A stretch of 9,265 nt of DNA from Caryophanales bacterium (GTDB lineage Bacteria; Bacillota_I; Bacilli_A; RFN20; JAISJY01). Under the pieces are notes generated by a model, which saw only the letters and a program-made list of their open reading frames with translations, ran no database searches and was not told the origin of the DNA. The DNA lies in NCBI GenBank assembly GCA_031261365.1, contig JAISJY010000007.1, positions 1 to 9,265 of the forward strand, in the 5' to 3' direction. Positions 1-6,450 of the stretch are shown in pieces (the first letter of the stretch is position 1; every line of letters begins with the position of its first letter). The position numbers and the translations under genes are program-made.

Positions 1-61
1 CTAAATATTTTGAAAAGTCTAAAGTATTAGAATGTTCTTCTCTGTAAATATATTCTTCCAT
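1..61 (-). CDS. Start of an unidentified gene downstream of nusG (partial)
   Basis: An ATG lies one base after the nusG stop and opens a frame of 20 codons that runs off the window edge. It begins MEEYIYREEHSNTL and continues without a stop. A strong Shine-Dalgarno sequence (AAAAGGTGG, inside the end of nusG) sits about 9 nt upstream, which is the best reason to believe the start. The charged N-terminus does not look like ribosomal protein L11, whose gene (rplK) follows nusG in most Bacillota. I do not recognise the family from 20 residues. Its position suggests co-transcription and translational coupling with rpmG-secE-nusG. Confidence 0.65.
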   Translation of the reverse strand, partial: MEEYIYREEHSNTLDFSKYL

Positions 62-62
62 T

Positions 63-869
63 TTAATTGTCCACCTTTTTAATATCGTCAAAATCTATTT
101 TAGCAATTAAAGGACGGCTAAAAAATGTCATTTCAACTTCCACTTCTTTAGATTCTTGGAAAACATTTCTAACAATGCCTCTAGCTGACTTATAAAAGCC
201 TTTAATAACTTCAACTTTTGCTCCTCTAAAGTATTTATCAATCGCCACAGAAACATCTCTACCACATAACTTTAAGACAGCTTCCATATCATCTTCACTA
301 ACCGGAAAAGGCTTTGTTCCTTTACCAGATGAGCCAACCATTCCTGTTACATTAGGAGTATTTCTAATTAAATACCAAGAATCATCCGTCATCTTCGTTC
401 TGACAAAGATATAACCTTTATAAGGATTTTCCTTTTTAGTTTTACCTGTATATTTGCCACCTTTATTATCTAATTGCTCTTGTTCTGCTACTAATATCTC
501 AGTGATATAACCTTGAAATTTAGCATTTTCAACTCTAGCTTGTAAATCTTTCTTTACTTGTTTTTCAGCCCCTGATTTAGTAGAGACCATGAACCATTGT
601 TGCCAATTAGCATACAAAGTTGTATTACTTTCAATAGAGGTGGCTTCTTTAACTTCACCATAAGTATCTTGATAATCTTCCCAAACTATTTTTTCTTTGA
701 ATTCATCATCAGCATACCAACCAACAAATATATAACCTTCTTTAATAGGGTCAACAGGTTTTTGAACTAAAGATAAATGGTTACCTTTTTCAATTAAAAG
801 TGGTTCAATTTCTTTCTTACCTTGATATGGTAAAATATAATCATCAAATCTTACTTCGACTAAATTCAT
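63..869 (-). CDS. nusG: Transcription elongation factor NusG with an N-terminal InlB B-repeat-like domain
   Basis: NusG binds RNA polymerase at the beta' clamp helices and modulates pausing, termination and transcription-translation coupling in the cytosol. At 268 residues it is much longer than the usual 175-185. Residues about 90-203 form the NGN domain, with QQWFMVSTKSGAEKQV, NPYKGYIFV, and MTDDSWYLIRNTPNVTGMVG as the near-diagnostic core. Residues about 212-266 form the KOW domain, somewhat divergent (GFY for the usual GPF, FFSR for the usual FGR). Residues about 3-89 are extra. KEGYIFVGWYADDEF (43-57) and NTTLYANW (82-89) match the InlB B-repeat/Listeria-Bacteroides repeat pattern (EGYtFxGWYtd...tLYAxW). 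There is no signal peptide or membrane segment. Met94 would remove the first NGN strand, so no credible internal start exists. The start overlaps a GTAGGA site at the end of secE, 1 nt away. The fusion is seen in the ORF; its role is unknown. Confidence 0.95.
   Translation of the reverse strand: MNLVEVRFDDYILPYQGKKEIEPLLIEKGNHLSLVQKPVDPIKEGYIFVGWYADDEFKEKIVWEDYQDTYGEVKEATSIESNTTLYANWQQWFMVSTKSGAEKQVKKDLQARVENAKFQGYITEILVAEQEQLDNKGGKYTGKTKKENPYKGYIFVRTKMTDDSWYLIRNTPNVTGMVGSSGKGTKPFPVSEDDMEAVLKLCGRDVSVAIDKYFRGAKVEVIKGFYKSARGIVRNVFQESKEVEVEMTFFSRPLIAKIDFDDIKKVDN
71..79 (-). promoter_or_regulatory. Strong ribosome binding site for the gene after nusG
   Basis: On the minus strand this reads AAAAGGTGG, the closest match to a GGAGG-type Shine-Dalgarno site near any of the window's starts. 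It lies within the last codons of nusG, about 9 nt before the ATG at 59-61. It supports both the start and efficient coupled translation of the following gene. Confidence 0.7.
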
Positions 870-870
870 A

Positions 871-1056
871 TTATCTAATTCCTACTGCTTTAAGCATTTG
901 TAAAACAAGTAAATCAAAGCCGAATAAGACTAAAGCAAAAAAGCCCACGAATATTATTACTTGAACAAAGTCTGCTAATAAATCAATAGCCCGAGGCCAT
1001 CTAACTCTCCTCATTTCTGTCCATACGCCAACAAAGTATCTCTTAATTTTGTTCAT
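871..1056 (-). CDS. secE: Preprotein translocase subunit SecE
   Basis: SecE is the small essential clamp of the SecYEG channel in the cytoplasmic membrane. This 61-residue protein has the single-helix form typical of Bacillota. A basic amphipathic N-terminal segment contains the family signature EMRRVRWP (residues 14-21; the usual form is E(M/L)KKVxWP). One hydrophobic membrane helix follows at about residues 31-55 (VQVIIFVGFFALVLFGFDLL). It starts 15 nt after the rpmG stop, with AAAGGA and AAGGA sites just upstream, and ends 1 nt before nusG, whose ribosome binding site lies inside the last secE codons. The rpmG-secE-nusG order is the conserved arrangement, so this is a firm call. Confidence 0.96.
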   Translation of the reverse strand: MNKIKRYFVGVWTEMRRVRWPRAIDLLADFVQVIIFVGFFALVLFGFDLLVLQMLKAVGIR

Positions 1057-1071
1057 AATTCCTTCTTTCCT

Positions 1072-1221
1072 TTATTTACTTTCTTTATGAAGTGTGTGTT
1101 TGTTACATTGAGGACAAAACTTATTAACAGTAAAGCGTTCTTGTGTAGCACCTTTAATTTTGCTAGTTACATAATTTCTGGATAAACATTCCGAACAGAT
1201 TAATAATATTTTTTCTCTCAT
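1072..1221 (-). CDS. rpmG: 50S ribosomal protein L33, zinc-binding form
   Basis: A 49-residue small CDS, the usual L33 length, read as [20 protein letters not shown] and ending [11 protein letters not shown]33 is a small protein of the large ribosomal subunit near the E site. Two CxxC pairs, C9-x-x-C12 and C36-x-x-C39, form the zinc ribbon of the 'C+' type. The motifs RNYVTSK and F-C-P-Q-C-N-K-H-T match the family closely. It lies directly upstream of secE as in other Bacillota, and it is the first gene after the promoter at 1253-1280. Its ribosome binding site is poor: the only candidate, AGGTAG, is about 14 nt from the ATG and lies in a small hairpin. Confidence 0.95.
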   Translation of the reverse strand: MREKILLICSECLSRNYVTSKIKGATQERFTVNKFCPQCNKHTLHKESK

Positions 1222-1224
1222 TAT

Positions 1225-1245
1225 AAAAAATAACTACCTAGTAGT
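1225..1245 (-). promoter_or_regulatory. Small hairpin plus U-run in the rpmG leader
   Basis: On the minus strand the leader reads ACTAC-TAG-GTAGT followed by TATTTTTT. The arms pair perfectly over 5 bp with a 3-nt loop, and a U-rich run follows. It lies at the predicted 5' end of the rpmG mRNA and contains the only Shine-Dalgarno-like bases (AGGTAG). It could be a weak attenuator, a terminator for reading from the helicase side, or a translational switch. With only 5 bp, two of them G-C, it could also be chance. Confidence 0.3.
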
Positions 1246-1252
1246 CCTAATT

Positions 1253-1280
1253 ATTATACTCTTATTAGATAATAAGTCAA
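1253..1280 (-). promoter_or_regulatory. Sigma-A-type promoter of rpmG-secE-nusG
   Basis: The minus strand has TTGACT (1280-1275), a 16-nt spacer, and a perfect TATAAT (1258-1253). This is one mismatch from the full vegetative consensus. The predicted start near 1245-1248 gives a leader of about 25 nt before rpmG. It is placed at the point where the ancestral block normally starts a new transcript, so the rpmG operon does not depend on reading through the inserted helicase gene. The spacing and match are seen directly; activity is inferred. Confidence 0.75.
1261..1276. promoter_or_regulatory. Perfect palindrome in the promoter spacer (possible operator)
   Basis: The plus strand reads CTTATTA-GA-TAATAAG: a 7-bp perfect inverted repeat with a 2-nt centre. 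It fills the spacer between -35 and -10 of the rpmG promoter and overlaps the last two bases of -35. A dimeric repressor bound here would block RNA polymerase. The AT-only arms apart from the end G-C pairs mean that chance cannot be excluded. Confidence 0.4.
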
Positions 1281-1308
1281 ATAAATAATAAAAGAATTTT
1301 TGAAAGAC

Positions 1309-4300
1309 CTACCTAATAAAATAATGCCCATTTTCTTGATAAATATCTCCTTGCCCTTCTAGTAACTCCAAAGCATACTCTAATTTGTTTAAGATAGTTG
1401 AACCAATATGTCCAAACTCTAATAATTGAGTTAAAACTTTAAAGATACCTTCCTTATTAATTCCTCCATTTAATTCTATTATCTTTTTAATACCAGCTAC
1501 AATTTCAATTAAAGGAATAGTTTGAATAGTTCTTCCCTCTAATCTTAATTCTATTTCTTTATTATCTACCACATAATAAACTTCATTACCATATTCTTTT
1601 TTTATTATTTTTGACTGTTTATTTAAGTAATAAGTCAAACTATCTTTAACTTCACTAGTTACTTTTTCTTTATTAAAAATAGGTGGGATTTTACTTAACA
1701 AAACCTCATGCAAAATAGGTTGTTCTTCTCTAATTATTTTAATAAGGGCTGAAGCAGGATGAGGAAATTGTTTAATAATACCTTTGACATCACTAGGAAA
1801 ATATATAGGAAAATGACTTTTTAATTCTTTTTCTACTTTAGTATTCAAAAAAGGAACTTCTTGTTTTTTCTCTATCTTAGGTTCTTTTGAAACATAAGTA
1901 GAGATAGCTTTTGAAACAAATTGTAAAAGTTTCTCTTTTTCTCTGTTCTTATTTTTATACCAATCAGTAGACCACATTCTATAAACTACCCAACCTAGTT
2001 TTTCTAATATCTCTTTTCTTAATCTATCTCTATCTCTAGTTATCTTACTGTTTCTATAAGTTAAGCCATCTAATTCAATAGCTACAACAAAATTATTTGA
2101 ATTAAGGTTTTGAACTACTAAATCTATTTTAAAATTAGAACTACCTACTTGAGTTTCAACAACATACCCCGCCTCTAATAAAACATTTTTAATTTCCTCA
2201 ACTAAATAATTAGAAGAAATGGTTTCTTTTTTTGTTTCAGAATAGAGATGACCATTCTCTGCCCAATCTAAATATTCTTTTAATAATTTACTACCTTGAG
2301 CATTTGTTTTATTTAAATCTATATCATTTTGTTTAATAGAAGTAACTAATTTAACATTATACTTTGCTCTAGTTATAGCTACATTTAAGCGTCTTTCTCC
2401 CCCTGCTTTATTTAAAGGACCAAAGTTATGTAGAAACTTTCCTTGACTGTCTTGAGCATAACCAACTGAAAAAATAATAGTATCTCTCTCATCACCTTGA
2501 ACTGTTTCTAAGTTTTTAATAAAGAAAGGCTCATTTAAATCATTAGCAAAGAACTTTTCATAGTTTGGTTGTTTATTTCTTTGTTGGCTTAATAAATCTT
2601 CAATAGCTTCTTGTTGAGCTAAAGAAAAAGCGACTACTCCTAAACTTCTTTGAGGGTTATTATCAAAATGTTCAAAGATTAACTTAACCACCTTTTTAGC
2701 TTCAATAATATTTTTCTTATTCCCTCTTTCAAATATGCCATCTGGAACATAATAGAAATCTATTCCCATATCTTTTTGATTTTTAAAACTTGAAGGAAAA
2801 GTGACTAATTCATCTTTATAAAAATTAAGATTAGAAAACTTTATTAAATCTTCTGTCTTACTTCTATAATGCCATTTTAGAACCTTTTGAGGAAAGATAG
2901 CTGAACAAATATCTAATATTGATTCAAAATCTAAAGTTTCATCATCATCTTCACTAAAATTATTAGTATTAAAAAAGTTACTTGGTGGCATTTGCTTACT
3001 ATCACCAACAACTATAATTTGTTTAGCTCGATAAATTGCCACTATCGCATCCCAAGGAAAGATTTGAGAAGCCTCATCAAAGATAACCACATCAAAGTTT
3101 AAATTATTAGCTTGTAAATAAGTACTAACTGATAAAGGAGACATTAAAAAACAAGGCTTTAATGTTTGAACTAATTCATTAATTATTCCTAAAAGTTCTC
3201 TAACTGATTTTTGTCTTCTCTTTTTTAAATATTCTTTTTTTAAAATTGAAACTTGACTTCCATTTAAACTATAAGCTGGTATTCTTTTACTAACAGTTTC
3301 TATAACTTTGGCTCTATTAATTAATAAACTTAAACGGTCTTTCTCCCTAAAAACATCTACCACATTATCATGGGTTATCCGAGAAAAGTTATCTAAAACA
3401 CTATTAGTACTTAATATATAATCAAACCAACTCTTATAATAAATACCCTTATAAATATTTATTATTTCTTTTCTGTCAACTTTATCATTAATAGTTTGCA
3501 AAATATAATCATATATTTCATATTCCTTACTTAATGAAAGAACATCAACAAACCTTAACCAGACTATTAAATCATCAATATTATCTAAACAAGCCTTAAA
3601 TCTATTTTGTAACTTCCCAAAAGGAGTTTGATAGAAATCAAAATCTTCTTTTTTAAAGAAACTTTGGAGTTTATCAAAAACAATTATTCCTTTATCTGTC
3701 TTATAATACTCACTTAATGACTGACTTAATTCTTTTTTTATCTTTTCAAAATCAAGCAAGTTTTTAGTGAAAAAATAATTATAATCAAAGGTCATAATTT
3801 TAGCTAAATCTTTTAATTTATTTTCAAAATCTTTAAAATCTAAAGAAGTATCCTTCACAAAAGAAGCACTTAATAAATTAGTAAGTCTATTTTCAATTTC
3901 AATTAATTTAGTTTTAGTCTCAATTATCTCACCAGAAAGTAAAAGGTATTTATTAATTTTATAATAAGAAAACTTTTGTTTTAATTTCACACAGTGTTCC
4001 ATAATTTTAGCTTTATCTTTATAGTATTGAGCTTTAAAGATTCTAAAAATAGAATTATAGTTATCAAATATTTTCTTATACTCTTTTAAATCTAAAGTAA
4101 AGATAGATGGTTTAAAGACTTTAAATATTTTTGTTTCATTAATATTAATAGTATGTACTAATTTATTCCGTTTTTCTGTTAAAACTATGATTTCTTTTAA
4201 CTTTTTCTGCACAAAAATATTAGGAGAAAAATAAGGGAAAGTAATTAGGAACTGTAAAAAAGGCAAATGATATTGTAATTTATTTAAATCACTTAAATCA

Positions 4301-5862
4301 ATTTGCAATAAATCTTTTACTCTTTCAGCCAAGGTAATACTCGCTTTTAAATATGGTTCAACTTCTTTTAAATCTTTTGTTAAATCTTTAGAAGAATTGT
4401 TTTTCTGATAACCAAACCAAGCATTAAGAGTAAAATCATAACCGACTTCACTTTCAAAATTAATAACATCATTTAAAATATTACAAACATTATCTAAATA
4501 TTTTTCATTTTTAGAAGAAATATTTTTAATTTCATAATCAAAATTATTTAAGTTATACCTAGAGATGTTATCAAGTATTTCAAAAGGTGTCTTATTAAGA
4601 CCTTTTATTTTTTGATGCATTATTTGAGCATATTCATCTAATGTTTTCTTAGCACTTTTTAATTTATCTATCTCTTTTTCTGAATTCAAATCTAATTCAT
4701 GTTGCCCTAATTCTAAAACTCTATTTAATTCATCAATAACTACTTTTTTATTCGTTTTATGACTATGTAGTTCTAAAGCAAAATCAGCCAAATTAGCTTT
4801 ACTTAAATTAGTATAAACCACATTTAAAGCGGCTAGTTTCTCTGAAACAAATAAAACCCTCTTGCCATCTGCTAAAAACTCAGCTATTAAATTAGTAATT
4901 GTTTGAGATTTACCCGTTCCAGGTGGTCCTTGTAAAACAAAACTTGAACCTGTTTTTCCTTGAACAATAGCTTCTATTTGACTTGAATCAGCATCCACCA
5001 CATTATGTAATTCTATTTCTTGACTATTCTTGAAATACTCTTTAATATCTATTAATTCTTTGCTTACTCCATTAGAAATATTTAATATTCTTTTAATGTT
5101 TTCATTTTTTAAAATAGTTTCCTCGTTCTCTATAATATCTTTATACATATTAATTTTAAGAAAAGAAAAAGTTCCAACATTAACCTCACTACTAACTGTC
5201 CATTTCCATTTTTTAATAGTTTCAAAAACAGTATCAAGATAACCTTGCAAAGTTAATTCTTCTTGATAATCTGGCAAAGTAATTCCATATTCTGTTTTTA
5301 ATTTATAAAGAAGAGTAGGATTAAGTATTATTTCATCATCATATTCACTTATTCTATAGTTATCTCCAATAGCTTCTTTTTCTAATTTCAAAGGTATCAA
5401 TAATAAAGGAGATTTAAAATTAAGACCTGTTGTTTCTTGCCAATTCAAAAGACCAAAAGTTAGATAAAGAACATTTATACCTGTCTCTTGTAAAGAAACA
5501 TCACTAGTTTTCTTAATGCTTTTTAAGACTTTTTTTAATTTTATTTCCAAATTATAAGAAAGAACTTGGTCTTTTTTTAACTTAGAAGATAAACTATTAA
5601 CAATGCTTTCTACACTTAAAATATCATTATTAGGGTCAACAACTTTATTAGTCTTTATTAATTCATCATTAAGTCTTAAAACAAAAGTATCTATATCAAA
5701 AAAAGATAACTTCTCCCCGTTTGATATTTTCTTAAATATAATTTCAGCCTCAGGAGCATATAACTTAATATTTTGTTTAACTGCTCCTGTGTAATTAATT
5801 AACTTATTCTTTTTTCCAGTATCTAATAACTGTTCACAAAACTTTTCTAATGTTATATTCAT
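1309..5862 (-). CDS. DUF4011 / SF1 helicase / MTES-Vsr-like nuclease / DUF3320 protein (putative defence)
   Basis: A 1517-residue cytosolic helicase-nuclease. Domains in order: DUF4011-like N-terminus (about 1-280; LLDTGKKNKLINY at 12-24); Q-motif-like SSQIEAI (293-299); Walker A GPPGTGKS (312-319); a long helical, Lys/Leu-rich stretch (about 390-880); Walker B DEAS (929-932); motif III GDSKQMPP (953-960); motif IV WHYRS (997-1001); motif V VQGDERD (1121-1127); motif VI RRLNVAITRAK (1157-1167). A PD-(D/E)XK nuclease of the MTES_1575/Vsr-like group follows (about 1215-1305; D1247, E1263, D1265, RDRDRLR, MWSTDW), then a DUF3320-like winged helix (about 1350-1410) and a C-terminal tail. The order matches proteins described, from memory, as single-gene antiphage systems (DUF4011-helicase-Vsr, 'Hhe'). 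It is not part of the usual sigH-rpmG neighbourhood, which suggests insertion. No Shine-Dalgarno site precedes the ATG. Architecture is firm; the defence role is inferred. Confidence 0.92.
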   Translation of the reverse strand: MNITLEKFCEQLLDTGKKNKLINYTGAVKQNIKLYAPEAEIIFKKISNGEKLSFFDIDTFVLRLNDELIKTNKVVDPNNDILSVESIVNSLSSKLKKDQVLSYNLEIKLKKVLKSIKKTSDVSLQETGINVLYLTFGLLNWQETTGLNFKSPLLLIPLKLEKEAIGDNYRISEYDDEIILNPTLLYKLKTEYGITLPDYQEELTLQGYLDTVFETIKKWKWTVSSEVNVGTFSFLKINMYKDIIENEETILKNENIKRILNISNGVSKELIDIKEYFKNSQEIELHNVVDADSSQIEAIVQGKTGSSFVLQGPPGTGKSQTITNLIAEFLADGKRVLFVSEKLAALNVVYTNLSKANLADFALELHSHKTNKKVVIDELNRVLELGQHELDLNSEKEIDKLKSAKKTLDEYAQIMHQKIKGLNKTPFEILDNISRYNLNNFDYEIKNISSKNEKYLDNVCNILNDVINFESEVGYDFTLNAWFGYQKNNSSKDLTKDLKEVEPYLKASITLAERVKDLLQIDLSDLNKLQYHLPFLQFLITFPYFSPNIFVQKKLKEIIVLTEKRNKLVHTININETKIFKVFKPSIFTLDLKEYKKIFDNYNSIFRIFKAQYYKDKAKIMEHCVKLKQKFSYYKINKYLLLSGEIIETKTKLIEIENRLTNLLSASFVKDTSLDFKDFENKLKDLAKIMTFDYNYFFTKNLLDFEKIKKELSQSLSEYYKTDKGIIVFDKLQSFFKKEDFDFYQTPFGKLQNRFKACLDNIDDLIVWLRFVDVLSLSKEYEIYDYILQTINDKVDRKEIINIYKGIYYKSWFDYILSTNSVLDNFSRITHDNVVDVFREKDRLSLLINRAKVIETVSKRIPAYSLNGSQVSILKKEYLKKRRQKSVRELLGIINELVQTLKPCFLMSPLSVSTYLQANNLNFDVVIFDEASQIFPWDAIVAIYRAKQIIVVGDSKQMPPSNFFNTNNFSEDDDETLDFESILDICSAIFPQKVLKWHYRSKTEDLIKFSNLNFYKDELVTFPSSFKNQKDMGIDFYYVPDGIFERGNKKNIIEAKKVVKLIFEHFDNNPQRSLGVVAFSLAQQEAIEDLLSQQRNKQPNYEKFFANDLNEPFFIKNLETVQGDERDTIIFSVGYAQDSQGKFLHNFGPLNKAGGERRLNVAITRAKYNVKLVTSIKQNDIDLNKTNAQGSKLLKEYLDWAENGHLYSETKKETISSNYLVEEIKNVLLEAGYVVETQVGSSNFKIDLVVQNLNSNNFVVAIELDGLTYRNSKITRDRDRLRKEILEKLGWVVYRMWSTDWYKNKNREKEKLLQFVSKAISTYVSKEPKIEKKQEVPFLNTKVEKELKSHFPIYFPSDVKGIIKQFPHPASALIKIIREEQPILHEVLLSKIPPIFNKEKVTSEVKDSLTYYLNKQSKIIKKEYGNEVYYVVDNKEIELRLEGRTIQTIPLIEIVAGIKKIIELNGGINKEGIFKVLTQLLEFGHIGSTILNKLEYALELLEGQGDIYQENGHYFIR

Positions 5863-5883
5863 ACTTAATATTTTAACATACTC

Positions 5884-6447
5884 TTAAATGTTGTGCTTGT
5901 CTCTATCTTTTAATTTATAAACATACTTTATTTTTTCAACATTGATTTCTAACTTTTTACTTATCTCTTTAATCGTATAACCATCTAATCGCATTCTTAA
6001 AATCAACTTTTCAGTAATAGTATCTTTAGTTTTAGTATCATTTAAATACATTTCTTCAATATCTTCTTGAAATAATTGCTCTTCCTCACTTATAGAATTA
6101 TCTAAATATATTTCTGTGTCTTCTTTTAAAGATAAGTCTTCTAAAGAAAGAAAATTACTTTTATTAATAAACTTTCGGTATTCATCACACATTTTATCCA
6201 TGATTAATTTCTTACAAAAAGAATAAAAAGCTCCTTTCCCTAAAACATACTTCTTTAAACTGATATAAAAATAATAAAATGCTATTTGAAACATGTCATC
6301 TTTTTCAGTTTTCAATCTACCACTAAAAACATATTTTTGATAAATCCAATTACTTATTAATACTTTATACTTTTTGAATAATTCTGTTAATGCAATACTT
6401 GAGTTCATATGTATCATATAAATCAATTCATTGTCGTTTAGAAACAT
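5884..6447 (-). CDS. Divergent sigma-70 family protein at the sigH position
   Basis: This 187-residue protein looks like a small sigma factor, which would direct RNA polymerase core to a special promoter set. Region 2-like sequence spans about 5-95: NELIYMIHMNSSIALTELFKKYK resembles region 2.1, DDMFQIAFYYFYISLKKY (50-67) resembles the D(L/M)xQxxxxxLxxAxxxY part of 2.2, and FYSFCKKLIMDKMCDEYRK the following helix. An acidic linker (about 105-142) leads to a region 4-like helix-turn-helix at about 143-180 (LRMRLDGYTIKEISKKLEI). It sits between rlmB and rpmG, where B. subtilis has sigH, so it is probably a diverged orthologue; sequence alone does not prove that. Its ATG is 3 nt after the rlmB stop, with AAAGGGAG as ribosome binding site. 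Alternatives are a ComX/SigV-like competence or stress factor, or a non-sigma regulator. Confidence 0.7.
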   Translation of the reverse strand: MFLNDNELIYMIHMNSSIALTELFKKYKVLISNWIYQKYVFSGRLKTEKDDMFQIAFYYFYISLKKYVLGKGAFYSFCKKLIMDKMCDEYRKFINKSNFLSLEDLSLKEDTEIYLDNSISEEEQLFQEDIEEMYLNDTKTKDTITEKLILRMRLDGYTIKEISKKLEINVEKIKYVYKLKDRDKHNI

Positions 6448-6450
6448 TTT

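Noticed and set aside
1281..1308. Terminator after the helicase gene
   Set aside because: The sequence after the TAG has T-rich runs but no preceding stable inverted repeat, so no intrinsic terminator can be supported here.
5030..5242. Plus-strand ORF of 70 codons
   Set aside because: It lies wholly inside the helicase gene on the opposite strand, is rich in Leu/Ile/Phe/Ser as expected for the antisense of Lys/Asn/Glu-rich coding DNA, and no family or ribosome binding site was recognised.
5603..5794. Plus-strand ORF of 63 codons
   Set aside because: Antisense shadow of the helicase N-terminal region, with no recognisable motif or independent support.
5865..5879. Four-codon mini-ORF (ATG TTA AAA TAT TAA) ending 2 nt before the helicase start, suggestive of a coupling leader
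   Set aside because: Such tiny ORFs are common by chance in AT-rich DNA, and it has no convincing ribosome binding site.
5912..5939. Possible promoter for the helicase inside the sigma-like gene (TTGAAA, 16 nt, TAAATT)
   Set aside because: Only four of six bases match the -10 consensus, and matches of this quality are expected often in sequence this AT-rich.
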